This document shows positions 5,860 through 14,114 of a stretch of DNA of 20,356 bases, piece by piece. Below the pieces are notes generated by a model. It worked only from the letters and a program-made list of their open reading frames with translations. It had not been told where the DNA came from and did no database searches. The stretch is from Woeseiaceae bacterium (GTDB lineage Bacteria; Pseudomonadota; Gammaproteobacteria; Steroidobacterales; Woeseiaceae). Position 1 is the stretch's first letter, and the number at the start of each line of letters is the position of its first letter. The stretch is taken from the NCBI GenBank assembly GCA_013138675.1, contig WTCH01000366.1, positions 1 to 20,356 on the forward strand. The letters are read 5' to 3'. The position numbers and the translations under genes are program-made.

Positions 5860-6824
5860 TTCGAAACGACGTTACGCCCGGCATGCTTGGCGCGATACAG
5901 TGCTGCGTCAGCTGCACGTATGAGTAATGAAAGATCGTCACCTTTCTTGTGCTGGGAGACACCCATCGAAATCTTGATCGGAATCTGGATCAACGAATCA
6001 CTGCCGTCTCCGGTGTCACCGCTAACAATCTGTCTTACGCGATCCGCAATCGTGACTCCAAGTTCCTCGTCAACCTCGGGCAGCAGAATCGCGAACTCAT
6101 CGCCACCGAATCGGACCAGCACATCCCTGGGGCGGAACTGATGCTTGAGTATGGTGGAAACCGCCGACAGCGCGCGATCGCCGGCCACATGTCCAAAATG
6201 ATCGTTGAAGACTTTGAAGTTGTCGATATCAATCATGATGAGTGAGATCGGTAAGTCATCTTTCTCGCAACGTTTTATTTCGCGCTCGAACAGTTCTTCC
6301 ATCGTATGGCGATTGTTGAGTCCTGTGAGAGCGTCTGTTGTCGCGTGGCGTTCAAACTTGCGCAGCTCACCATAGCTGTCCGCGATGACGTGGTTGTGGC
6401 TGCGTACGCGTTCGGACAGGACAATCAGCAGATTCTTGGCAAATTCGTGGGACGCGTTAACCATGTCCCAGAGTACGGATTGGTGAATCAGCAACAGATG
6501 CGTCGGCTCGGCGCCGATCACAAATGCGGACGGGTCCCTGTCTTCAATGATCGACATCTCGCCAACACACGCGCCGACATCCATAGTGGTAAGCACCGGC
6601 GCTTCCGGTGAGCCAACGTGCACGTTGAGACTTCCGGACAAAACAATAAAAACATGCTCATTTTTTTCGCCCGGTGAAAGGAGCAACTCGCCTTCACCGA
6701 GATCGCGGCGGTCACAGCTCTGCAGCAAGTCCTGCACGTCATCCGGACTCACGCCTCGAAACAGCTCGAGTCCCTCGAGCAGCGAGCGTTTGTAGTCCGA
6801 ATTCATGGCGAGCGACTGCGACAA
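5856..6824 (-). CDS. Cyclic-nucleotide-binding-like domain plus GGDEF diguanylate cyclase
   Basis: The 322-residue soluble protein has a cNMP-binding-like domain (about 20-140) followed by a GGDEF domain (about 160-320). The active site reads FGGDEF (240-244), with DIDNFKVFNDHFGH upstream and the inhibitory-site motif RPRD at 231-234, exactly five residues before GGDEF, so active c-di-GMP synthesis with product feedback is likely. In the sensor domain the phosphate-binding cassette keeps GEM and SA, but the arginine before SA is a proline (DPSAF), so classical cAMP/cGMP binding is doubtful. The start is TTG at 6824, supported by AGGAGG 7 bases upstream. It lies 99 bases behind ppk2 on the same strand and may be the third gene of a queG-ppk2 operon. 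Confidence 0.93.
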   Translation of the reverse strand: MSQSLAMNSDYKRSLLEGLELFRGVSPDDVQDLLQSCDRRDLGEGELLLSPGEKNEHVFIVLSGSLNVHVGSPEAPVLTTMDVGACVGEMSIIEDRDPSAFVIGAEPTHLLLIHQSVLWDMVNASHEFAKNLLIVLSERVRSHNHVIADSYGELRKFERHATTDALTGLNNRHTMEELFEREIKRCEKDDLPISLIMIDIDNFKVFNDHFGHVAGDRALSAVSTILKHQFRPRDVLVRFGGDEFAILLPEVDEELGVTIADRVRQIVSGDTGDGSDSLIQIPIKISMGVSQHKKGDDLSLLIRAADAALYRAKHAGRNVVSN

Positions 6825-6923
6825 TATTTAGCCTCCTGTGAACCACCAATTCTCACGTTATTACCGCGCCAAAAATATCGACTGGGCCACAGTATTAAGG
6901 TAAATCGCGGGTTTGTTGTGCGG

Positions 6924-7784
6924 TTACGACAGTTCTTTACGGGCCTCCGCATACTCGGCACGGTCTTCGTCCGAGGGCTCCGGGTACTTGAGGCCTATGT
7001 TCTGCAACGTTTCAATGATGATCTCGGCAACGCGGGCCTGCATATAGGGCTTGTCATCAGCCGGTATTGAGAACCACGGTGCCCACGGGCGCGACGTGGC
7101 ATTGAGCGCGTCCTCGTATGCCTGCATGTAGTTATCCCAGTGCCGTCGCTCGACAACGTCACCGGATTCAAATTTCCAGTTCTTGCTCGGTTCATTCAGT
7201 CGTGAGAGCAATCGCCTTTTCTGCTCATCTTTTGACACATTTAGCCAGAACTTCAGGATGACAGTTCCGTTGCGAGCCAGATGCTCTTCCTGTTCACGTA
7301 CCGAGCGTAGTCGATCGTCCCAGACTGTGTCGTAGTTGATCGGGTCCGGCAGTTTTTGATAGTCGAGGATCCTGGGGTGCACGCGCACTACCAAAACTTC
7401 CTCGTACTGGCTGCGATTAAAGATCCCAATCCGGCCACGTTCCGGCAGGCGAAAAGTCGTGCGCCAAAGAAAGTCGTGATCAAGTTCGAGGCTCGACGGC
7501 TTCTTGAAAGTGAAGACCTGGCATCCGGAAGGATCGACGCCCTGCATGACAGCCCGTATCGTACTGTCTTTACCCGCCGCATCCATCGCCTGGAAGACAA
7601 GCAACAAGGCATGTTTGTCGCCCGCGGCCAGTACACGTTGCAATCGGTTCAGGTTGCGGGTGTTTTGCTTGCGGTTTTTGCCGGTGTGGCGCGGCCCATC
7701 CGTTCCGGGACTTGTTGTTGCCTCGCTGACGCGAAAAGTGCCATCAAAGGGAACGAGGTAGGGCGAAGCCGGTGCTTCAAACAT
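6924..7784 (-). CDS. Polyphosphate kinase 2 family (PPK2 class III-like) phosphotransferase
   Basis: PPK2 enzymes move phosphate between polyphosphate and nucleotides. The 286-residue product has Walker A in AMDAAGKDST (67-75), the Walker B region IGIFNRSQYEEVLVVRVHP (119-137), and the lid with KNWKFESGD and RRHWDNY (201-219). The one-domain size, the leading LNRLQRVLAAGDKHALLLV and the YMQARVAEII end resemble the group that phosphorylates AMP and ADP (class III), but the class cannot be proved by reading. The ATG is supported by AAGGAG 7 bases upstream and lies inside the end of queG (8-base overlap), indicating cotranscription. Possible role: turning polyphosphate into ATP or ADP under energy stress. 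I give no gene symbol because subfamily naming varies. Confidence 0.93.
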   Translation of the reverse strand: MFEAPASPYLVPFDGTFRVSEATTSPGTDGPRHTGKNRKQNTRNLNRLQRVLAAGDKHALLLVFQAMDAAGKDSTIRAVMQGVDPSGCQVFTFKKPSSLELDHDFLWRTTFRLPERGRIGIFNRSQYEEVLVVRVHPRILDYQKLPDPINYDTVWDDRLRSVREQEEHLARNGTVILKFWLNVSKDEQKRRLLSRLNEPSKNWKFESGDVVERRHWDNYMQAYEDALNATSRPWAPWFSIPADDKPYMQARVAEIIIETLQNIGLKYPEPSDEDRAEYAEARKELS

Positions 7785-8862
7785 GCTGTGTCTCCTTGTG
7801 TCGTTCGAGCGACCACTGAATGTGTTCAGTGACCATATCTGAATCGTGATCGAGTCGCGATTTCAACGCTTCAACAACACCGGTTGTCGTTTTGGCATTG
7901 CCCAAAGCAACGGCGATGTTGCGCAGCCAACAATCATAACCAATACGTCGTATCGCGCTGCCGGCTGTGCGTTCGAGCCACTTTGCCTCGCTCCACGAAA
8001 ACAGCTCCGTGAGGTCGATGTCGTCGAGACCATGTCGCGGCGCAAAATCCGCTTCAGCACTTGGTTGAGCAAACTTGTTCCAGGGACAACACAATTGGCA
8101 ATCGTCACAGCCATAAATACGATTCCCGATGGCCTCGCGGAACTCGAGCGGGATGGAGTCTCTGAGCTCAATGGTGAGGTATGAAATACAGCGCCGGGCA
8201 TCGAGTTTAAACGGCGCGACGATCGCTCGAGTTGGGCAAATATCGATGCAGGCACGGCACGTACCGCAATGCGCGCTGGCCTTGTCGTCAACGGGAAGTG
8301 TCAGATCCGTATACAACTCGCCCAGAAAGAACCACGAGCCGGCTTCGGAATTAATGATATTTGTGTGCTTGCCGATCCAGCCCAGGCCCGCATTTTCGGC
8401 GAGCGGTTTCTCGAGGACAGGTGCACTGTCAACAAACGCGCGATAGCCGAAACTACCAACCTGTTGCTCAATGCGCGATGCGAGTTTCTGCAGGCGTCGC
8501 CTGATGACTTTGTGGTAGTCCCGCCCGAGGGCGTAGCGCGATATATAGGCCCTGGATTCATGGTCGAGGAGGTCTGCTGACTGATCCTGATTAGCGGGCA
8601 GGTAGTCCATGCGCACGGATATCACGCGCAGTGTTCCCGGAACGAGTTCGGCTGGGCGGCTGCGTTTGCTGCCGTGCTTATCCATGTAGTCCATTTCGCC
8701 GTGGAAATCACCATCGAGCCACTCGCCGAGACGCGCCTCCGCGGCGGTCAGGTCGACATCGCTGACACCCAATTGCTGGAATCCCAGCTCTTCGCTCCAG
8801 CGAACGATATCGGCTTTCAGCGCGGCCAGGTCCTGCGCCGAATGATTAAGTGGTTGTGGCAA
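7777..8862 (-). CDS. queG: Epoxyqueuosine reductase
   Basis: QueG reduces epoxyqueuosine to queuosine in tRNA wobble position 34, using cobalamin and two 4Fe-4S clusters. Seen: the cobalamin-domain segments RYALGRDYHK and FVDSAPVLEKPLAENAGLG (the D of FVDSAP is the expected general acid), the first cluster motif CGTCRACIDICP, an added cysteine in RRCISYL, the second cluster CDDCQLCCPWN, and a HEAT-like C-terminal end around RNIAVALGNA. The TTG at 8862 is chosen because GAGG lies 8 bases upstream; it gives 361 residues starting MPQPLNHSAQD. An ATG at 8901 would add 13 unconserved residues and would overlap the start of the divergent nnr. Its 3' end overlaps ppk2 by 8 bases. Unlike in many relatives, it is split from nnr-tsaE by strand while remaining adjacent. 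Confidence 0.95.
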   Translation of the reverse strand: MPQPLNHSAQDLAALKADIVRWSEELGFQQLGVSDVDLTAAEARLGEWLDGDFHGEMDYMDKHGSKRSRPAELVPGTLRVISVRMDYLPANQDQSADLLDHESRAYISRYALGRDYHKVIRRRLQKLASRIEQQVGSFGYRAFVDSAPVLEKPLAENAGLGWIGKHTNIINSEAGSWFFLGELYTDLTLPVDDKASAHCGTCRACIDICPTRAIVAPFKLDARRCISYLTIELRDSIPLEFREAIGNRIYGCDDCQLCCPWNKFAQPSAEADFAPRHGLDDIDLTELFSWSEAKWLERTAGSAIRRIGYDCWLRNIAVALGNAKTTTGVVEALKSRLDHDSDMVTEHIQWSLERHKETQHV

Positions 8863-8884
8863 TACATGTTCCTCGTCGCGGCAC

Positions 8885-8892
8885 AGTATAAT
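8885..8892. promoter_or_regulatory. Overlapping divergent -10 elements for nnr and queG
   Basis: AGTATAAT gives a perfect TATAAT on the plus strand (8887-8892) and TATACT on the minus strand (8890-8885), sharing the TATA core. A plus-strand start would fall near 8899-8900, at the nnr ATG. A minus-strand start near 8878 would leave a leader of about 16 bases that still includes the queG SD site. I see no good -35 hexamer at standard spacing on either side, so strength is uncertain. Confidence 0.5.
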
Positions 8893-8899
8893 CGTCGTC

Positions 8900-10378
8900 A
8901 TGTCTACGTTGCCTGTTGATATTTACTCGGTAGCAACTGTCCGTGAAATCGATCGCACGGCGATCGAGGACGAGGGGATCCCTGGCTACACGCTCATGTC
9001 ACGGGCCGGGGCCGCCGCGGTCCGTGAGGCCCGTGAGCGGTTCCCCGATACCAGGCGCTGGCAGATTGTGTGCGGCGCCGGCAATAACGCGGGCGATGGC
9101 TATGTGGTGGCGCGGCTCGCGGCCAGTGAAGGCATCGCCGTCTCAGTCCTCGCGGTGGTCGACCCCGAGTCCTTGAAAGGCGATGCGGCGACCGCCTATG
9201 GCGATTTTTCTGCGGAGGGGGGCATGGTCACGGCCTGGTCCGGGCAACTTGATCCGGACGCAGACCTCATCATGGACGGCTTGCTGGGCAGTGGCCTCGA
9301 GCGCAATGTCGAGGGAGACTTCGCGCTCGCCGTGGCGGCGATCAACTCCCACACGGCAGCCGTTATTGCCCTCGACATACCGACGGGCATACACGGCGAT
9401 ACCGGCAGCGTAATGGGATTCGCGGTACGCGCGGACTGCACTGTCACATTCGTGGGGCTCAAGGCAGGCCTTTATCTCTCAGACGGCGCGGATTATTGCG
9501 GTGACATCGTATTCGCAGACCTGGGCGTGCCGCCGAAGTGCCGTCAGTCTTGCCAGACGGAATTCAGGCGCATAGACGATGATCACTTGCGCAAGAACCT
9601 GATGCCACGCCATCGAACGGCGCATAAGGGGGATTTCGGCCATGTCCTGGTTGTCGGCGGTGGGCCGGGCATGCCGGGCGCGGTGCGGCTATGCGGTGAG
9701 GCGGCGTTGCGCGCGGGCGCAGGGCTGGTATCGATTGCGACCCATCCGGATAACGCGGGGCTGATCGTTGCAACGCGGCCAGAACTGATGTCTCACGGCA
9801 TCACCGAGGCGGGTGAACTCGACGTATTGCTCAACAAAGCCAATGTCATCGCTTTCGGGCCGGGTCTGGGTCGGTCTGAATGGGCAGCCGGTCTTGTGGC
9901 TTTGCTCAAGCGAGACGAGCGGCTCGCTGTATGGGATGCGGATGCCCTCAACTGGCTTGCGGAATCGCCGGAATTCAACGACAGACGGGTCATTACGCCG
10001 CATCCGGGCGAAGCCGCAGGCTTGCTCGACTGCACGGCGGCAGATGTGCAGGCCGATCGTCGCAAAGCGCTCGTCGATCTGCGCGGGCGCTACGGTGGCG
10101 TGGTGGTCCTAAAGGGCTCAGGTACGCTGGTGTCGGCCTCATCCGGGGTTCCCTGGCTGTGCAGTGCGGGCAATCCCGGCATGGCTGCGCCCGGTATGGG
10201 GGATGTGCTAACAGGCATCGTCGCAGCCTTGCTGGCGCAGGGACTGGCGCCTGAGGACGCCGCGACAGTAGGGGTTGCAGTTCATGCGCGGGCAGGGGAC
10301 CTGGCCGCGGCAGGCGGTGAGCGCGGGTTGATGGCGTCTGATCTCCTGGGCGAACTCCGAAACGCGATTAACCCATGA
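8900..10378 (+). CDS. nnr: Bifunctional NAD(P)H-hydrate epimerase / ADP-dependent dehydratase
   Basis: This two-domain enzyme repairs hydrated NADH and NADPH: the N-terminal YjeF_N epimerase domain (about 1-215) interconverts the R and S forms and the C-terminal kinase-like domain (about 225-490) dehydrates the S form using ADP. Seen: GAGNNAGDGYVVARLA (epimerase), LDIPTGIHGDTG, then HKGDFGHVLVVGGGPGMPGA, VWDADALNWLA, ITPHPGEAAGLL, VVLKGSGTLV and GMGDVLTGIVAALLAQG (dehydratase active site). The 492-residue length is standard. No SD site precedes the ATG and a -10 hexamer ends 7 bases before it, so the message may be leaderless. The stop overlaps the tsaE start in ATGA. The nnr-tsaE-amidase order is shared with many gammaproteobacteria. 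Confidence 0.96.
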   Translation: MSTLPVDIYSVATVREIDRTAIEDEGIPGYTLMSRAGAAAVREARERFPDTRRWQIVCGAGNNAGDGYVVARLAASEGIAVSVLAVVDPESLKGDAATAYGDFSAEGGMVTAWSGQLDPDADLIMDGLLGSGLERNVEGDFALAVAAINSHTAAVIALDIPTGIHGDTGSVMGFAVRADCTVTFVGLKAGLYLSDGADYCGDIVFADLGVPPKCRQSCQTEFRRIDDDHLRKNLMPRHRTAHKGDFGHVLVVGGGPGMPGAVRLCGEAALRAGAGLVSIATHPDNAGLIVATRPELMSHGITEAGELDVLLNKANVIAFGPGLGRSEWAAGLVALLKRDERLAVWDADALNWLAESPEFNDRRVITPHPGEAAGLLDCTAADVQADRRKALVDLRGRYGGVVVLKGSGTLVSASSGVPWLCSAGNPGMAAPGMGDVLTGIVAALLAQGLAPEDAATVGVAVHARAGDLAAAGGERGLMASDLLGELRNAINP

Positions 10379-10854
10379 CCCTGCACCTGGTTGACGCCGA
10401 GGCGACTGCGGCACTCGCCGGGCAACTGAACGCGGTCTTGCCGCCCGATACGGCGGGCTGGACCGTGTTGCTCGAGGGCGAACTTGGCGCCGGCAAGTCC
10501 ACTTTTGCCCGGGCTCTGATCAAAGCCATGGGATACAACGGTGCCGTACCCAGCCCTACCTACACCCTCGTGGAGCCCTACCAGCTTCCCGGTAGAATCG
10601 TCTATCATGTTGATCTATATAGAATTGCGGACGAGGAAGAGTTGCGCTATTTGGGCTGGACCGAGCTCGAGGATGGCTTTCGGCTGGTCGAGTGGCCGGA
10701 TCGAGCGCCTGGATTGATGGCGGCGGCGGACCTGCGGCTGGAACTCAGTTATGCCGAATCCGGGCGCGACGCACGTCTCGAGGGCTTGAGCGAACGCGGC
10801 AAGGCGCTTATTCGTCAGATCGAGGATTCGGCCTGTTCTAATTCACAGGATTAA
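10375..10854 (+). CDS. tsaE: tRNA t6A biosynthesis ATPase
   Basis: TsaE is the ATPase that works with TsaB and TsaD to make N6-threonylcarbamoyladenosine at position 37 of ANN-decoding tRNAs; it is usually essential. The 159-residue product has Walker A GELGAGKST (35-43), the VPSPTYTLVEPY segment (58-69), HVDLYRI (78-84) and LVEWPDR, all in the family order. The start lies inside the nnr stop (ATGA), so translation is probably coupled. Length is normal. Confidence 0.96.
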   Translation: MTLHLVDAEATAALAGQLNAVLPPDTAGWTVLLEGELGAGKSTFARALIKAMGYNGAVPSPTYTLVEPYQLPGRIVYHVDLYRIADEEELRYLGWTELEDGFRLVEWPDRAPGLMAAADLRLELSYAESGRDARLEGLSERGKALIRQIEDSACSNSQD

Positions 10855-10892
10855 CTAAGACCCATATCTTCATAATTTTGCACAAAAAAATC

Positions 10893-10920
10893 TTGGATTT
10901 CGTGCAAGCGGCGGTATACT
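10893..10920 (+). promoter_or_regulatory. Candidate promoter upstream of the amidase gene
   Basis: TTGGAT (10893-10898) and TATACT (10915-10920) are separated by 16 bases, placing a start near 10927 and a leader of about 33 bases. A 6-base inverted repeat, TTGCAC at 10878-10883 and GTGCAA at 10902-10907, brackets the -35 hexamer and could be an operator. The 105-base gap after tsaE is otherwise AT-rich with a run of seven A, with no gene. Confidence 0.55.
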
Positions 10921-10959
10921 CACCGGACATAATCTCGACTTAGAGCCTGATTTTCCGCG

Positions 10960-12285
10960 ATGCACCGTCAACGCCTGCTTTTGATGACGCTTTTTGCACT
11001 GTTCACAACGGCCGTGCAGGCTGCGCCGACGGTCGAAAATATCCGCATATGGGCTGAGGGTGGCAAAACCAGGGTCGTCCTGGACCTGAGCCAGCCGACG
11101 AAACACGCTATTTTCACCCTGAGAGGACCTGACCGTCTCGTTGTTGACCTCAAAGCGGGCCGACTCTCGCCGTCACTGGTGTCCGACCTGCCTGGATCCA
11201 CAGGCGCGGTCAAAGGTATTCGCAGCGCCATCAAGGCCGACGGTCAATTACGCGTCGTTCTCGATCTGAACGAGAACGTCCGCTCGCGCAGTTTCACTGC
11301 GGGGCCCAACAACACCTACGGTGACCGCCTGGTCATCGATTTGCAGCGCTCGAGCAGTCCACAGACAGTCAAACGCGCGTCGGAATCCCACAAACGCGGT
11401 CGCGACATCGTCGTAGCTATCGATGCAGGGCACGGTGGTCACGATCCCGGCGCGATCGGCAAGGCGCGTACCCGCGAAAAGGACGTTGCACTGGCGATTT
11501 CAAAGAAACTCGCGGCACGTATCAATGCCGAGCACGGCATGCGAGCCGTACTCATACGCAGTAGCGACATTTATGTCGATCATCGCCGGCGTACGGAAAT
11601 CGCACACAAACACGATGCCGACCTGTTTATCTCGATTCATGCGGATGCTGTCGATGATCGTCGCGCCAACGGCGCAACGGTTTACGCACTGTCATTGAAG
11701 GGTGCGAGTGACGAGGAAGCGCGCCTCCTGGCCGAGCGCGAGAACGCGGCCGTTAGTGTCGGCGGCGTTTCACTTGATGACAAAGACAAGGTTCTCGCCG
11801 AGGTACTGCTTGACCTGTCCCAAAATGCGGCGCTCAGTGCGAGCCTTGATGTAGGCGACAAAGTAATTGGAGAACTCGAGGACGTAGTGCGCGTTCGGCG
11901 CAATACCGTGCAGCAGGCAGGCCTCCTGGTACTCAAATCGATGGATATGCCGTCGATTCTCGTCGAGACCGCCTATATTTCGAACCCATCGGAAGAAAAG
12001 AGACTTCGCGATCCGAATCACCAGGCCAGGCTGGCAACCGCTATTCTCGGCGGCATCCGCAATTATTTCTATACGAACCCGCCGCCCAATACGCGAATCG
12101 CCATGAATGTACGTCGCAACCCGACGCGCGAGGTGAATCATGTCATCAGCCGTGGCGACACGCTGTCCGAGATTGCAGACCGCTACAATGTAAGTACGGC
12201 GGCGATTCGGGCGGCGAATCGACTGAATAACGACACGATAAGAGTCGGCCAGACGCTGTCGATTCCGATCTTCTCCGGAAGCTGA
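10960..12285 (+). CDS. amiB: N-acetylmuramoyl-L-alanine amidase (AMIN, Amidase_3, LysM)
   Basis: This periplasmic zinc amidase cleaves the stem peptide from muramic acid and helps separate daughter cells. Residues 1-22 are a Sec signal peptide (basic start, hydrophobic core, VQA before the cut). An AMIN septum-targeting domain follows (about 24-130), then the catalytic Amidase_3 domain (about 150-365) with H158 in DAGHGGHDPGA, E173 in REKDVAL, H227 in SIHAD and E336 in VETAYIS. The inserted helix rich in A, E and D around residues 245-310 corresponds to the autoinhibitory segment relieved by EnvC/NlpD-type activators. A LysM domain closes the protein (about 392-437, GDTLSEIADRYNVS). The position before mutL is that of amiB in E. 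coli; amiC is the alternative name. The SD site is weak. Confidence 0.94.
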   Translation: MHRQRLLLMTLFALFTTAVQAAPTVENIRIWAEGGKTRVVLDLSQPTKHAIFTLRGPDRLVVDLKAGRLSPSLVSDLPGSTGAVKGIRSAIKADGQLRVVLDLNENVRSRSFTAGPNNTYGDRLVIDLQRSSSPQTVKRASESHKRGRDIVVAIDAGHGGHDPGAIGKARTREKDVALAISKKLAARINAEHGMRAVLIRSSDIYVDHRRRTEIAHKHDADLFISIHADAVDDRRANGATVYALSLKGASDEEARLLAERENAAVSVGGVSLDDKDKVLAEVLLDLSQNAALSASLDVGDKVIGELEDVVRVRRNTVQQAGLLVLKSMDMPSILVETAYISNPSEEKRLRDPNHQARLATAILGGIRNYFYTNPPPNTRIAMNVRRNPTREVNHVISRGDTLSEIADRYNVSTAAIRAANRLNNDTIRVGQTLSIPIFSGS

Positions 12286-12306
12286 TCCTGATCTAACAAG
12301 ACTTTT

Positions 12307-12333
12307 GCCCGCCGTTTTGAAAAGATGGCGGGC
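12307..12333 (+). other. RNA hairpin between amidase and mutL
   Basis: GCCCGCC (12307-12313) pairs with GGCGGGC (12327-12333), and the inner bases can extend the stem to a GAA loop. No U-tract follows, so full termination is unlikely. It may protect the upstream message or act as a partial attenuator. It ends 23 bases before the mutL ATG. Confidence 0.5.
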
Positions 12334-12356
12334 CGTCCCCGTGTGCGCGACATTCG

Positions 12357-14102
12357 ATGCCTATCCAGCAACTCCCCAATCACCTGATCAACCAGATTGC
12401 CGCCGGCGAAGTGGTCGAGCGTCCGGCATCGGTCGTAAAGGAACTGGTCGAGAACAGCCTTGATGCGGGCGCGAGCAGCGTGCACGTCGATATCCAGGCG
12501 GGCGGCCAGAAGTTAATCCGGATCCGCGACAATGGCGGTGGTATCGGCCCGGAGGAGCTGGCCCTGGCGCTGTCGCGACATGCGACGAGCAAAATTTCGA
12601 GCCTTGACGATCTCGAGGCCGTGGCGTCTTTGGGCTTTCGTGGAGAGGCGCTGCCCAGTATTGCGTCCGTCGCAAGGCTGACTCTGTGCTCCGCAAAGCC
12701 CGACTCGGATTCGGCCTGGCAGGTTGAGGCCGACAACGGTGCGATTACAGAACCTCGGCCGGCCGCGCACCCGCAAGGGACGACCGTCGAGGTGCATGAT
12801 CTTTTTTACAACACACCCGCACGGCGACGTTTCCTGCGTACCGAGAGAACAGAATTCGGCCACATCGAGAAGTGGATCCGACGACTGGCGCTATCACGGC
12901 AGGATGTTGCCTTCACACTGACGCACAATCGGCGCTCTGTGATGCAGTTGCCTGCCGCGCGAACGGACGAAGATCGTCTGCAGCGGATAGCAAGAATTTG
13001 CGGCGAGGCATTCGCTGACCAGGCAGTTGCTCTATCGCACGAAACTGAAGGCGTTGCATTGACGGGCTGGATCGGCTTGCCTACCTACAATCGCAGCCAG
13101 CCGGATATGCAATATTGGTTCGTCAACGGTAGGAGTATTTCGGACAAGACTCTGTCGCACGCTGCGCGCCTTGCGTATCGCGATGTGCTTTTTCACGGCC
13201 GCTACCCGGCGTATGTGCTGGCGATAACGATGGATCCGGCTACAGTCGACGCGAACGCGCATCCGGCCAAGCACGAAGTTCGCTTCCGTGATGGCAGGCG
13301 CATTCACGGAATCGTGTCCCAGTCGGTTGAGGCAGCGCTCAGCGAAACAAGACCTGGCGGTCACGCCGCAGTTCCTGCGACATTGCCGCATTCGCAGCCA
13401 CAAATGCAGCGGGTCATGCCTTTGCCTGGCGCTGTTCGCGAGACGTTGGCCGCCTACCAGGCATTTTCAGCTCAAGGTTCCGCGGCGGCCGTCGACATCA
13501 ACCGCGAGCCGTCGGAGATCCCGCCGCTCGGCTACGCGGTTGCTCAGATCGGTGGCGTCTATGTACTGGCTGAGAATGCGAACGGCCTGGTCATCGTCGA
13601 TATGCATGCCGCACACGAACGCATCCTCTATGAAAAACTCAAAGCAGGTTTCGACGACAAGGCCGTAGTTCGACAACCGTTGCTTGTTCCTACGAGTGTC
13701 GCCGTCGCGCAGAGCGAGGCCGACATGGTCGAGCGATCCGCCGGTGTATTCGAGAATCTTGGTCTGATCATCGATCGCACGGGCCCGACCAGTCTCGTCA
13801 TTCGTGAGGTGCCTGCGCTGCTGCGCAATGCCGACGCGGAATCACTGCTGCGTGATGTATTGGCTGATCTGTCACAGGCAGGGCAGAGCAACCGCGTCGA
13901 AGACATGTGCCACGACTTCCTCGCGACAATGGCATGTCATCACTCGGTGCGTGCTAATCGCATGTTAAGCGTCGAGGAAATGAATGCCTTGTTGCGTGAG
14001 ATGGAAATCACGGATCGTGCCGATCAATGCAACCATGGTCGACCGACCTGGACAGCTATCACGATGGCCGAACTCGACAAGCTGTTCCTGCGCGGCCAGT
14101 AG
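12357..14102 (+). CDS. mutL: DNA mismatch repair protein MutL with endonuclease motif
   Basis: MutL couples MutS mismatch recognition to strand removal. The N-terminal GHKL ATPase shows LVENSLDAGA (E32, N33), RDNGGGI (57-63), GFRGEAL (93-99) and YNTPARRRFL. A proline- and glutamine-rich linker runs from about 335 to 390. The C-terminal dimer domain carries DMHAAHERILYE (415-426), which fits the metal-binding DQHA(X)2E(X)4E endonuclease pattern with Q replaced by M, and CNHGRPTW near the end. E. coli MutL lacks this motif and relies on MutH, so this MutL probably nicks DNA itself in a methyl-independent pathway. At 581 residues it is slightly short. No clear SD site precedes the ATG. It is followed after 12 bases by miaA. 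Confidence 0.97.
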   Translation: MPIQQLPNHLINQIAAGEVVERPASVVKELVENSLDAGASSVHVDIQAGGQKLIRIRDNGGGIGPEELALALSRHATSKISSLDDLEAVASLGFRGEALPSIASVARLTLCSAKPDSDSAWQVEADNGAITEPRPAAHPQGTTVEVHDLFYNTPARRRFLRTERTEFGHIEKWIRRLALSRQDVAFTLTHNRRSVMQLPAARTDEDRLQRIARICGEAFADQAVALSHETEGVALTGWIGLPTYNRSQPDMQYWFVNGRSISDKTLSHAARLAYRDVLFHGRYPAYVLAITMDPATVDANAHPAKHEVRFRDGRRIHGIVSQSVEAALSETRPGGHAAVPATLPHSQPQMQRVMPLPGAVRETLAAYQAFSAQGSAAAVDINREPSEIPPLGYAVAQIGGVYVLAENANGLVIVDMHAAHERILYEKLKAGFDDKAVVRQPLLVPTSVAVAQSEADMVERSAGVFENLGLIIDRTGPTSLVIREVPALLRNADAESLLRDVLADLSQAGQSNRVEDMCHDFLATMACHHSVRANRMLSVEEMNALLREMEITDRADQCNHGRPTWTAITMAELDKLFLRGQ

Positions 14103-14114
14103 TAACAGTCCGCC

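Noticed and set aside
6825..6923. Own promoter for the GGDEF gene in the gap after ppk2
   Set aside because: AT-rich, but I found no hexamer pair good enough to report.
8863..8901. ATG at 8901 as the queG start
   Set aside because: It overlaps the nnr ATG, adds unconserved residues, and the TTG at 8862 has a GAGG site 8 bases upstream.
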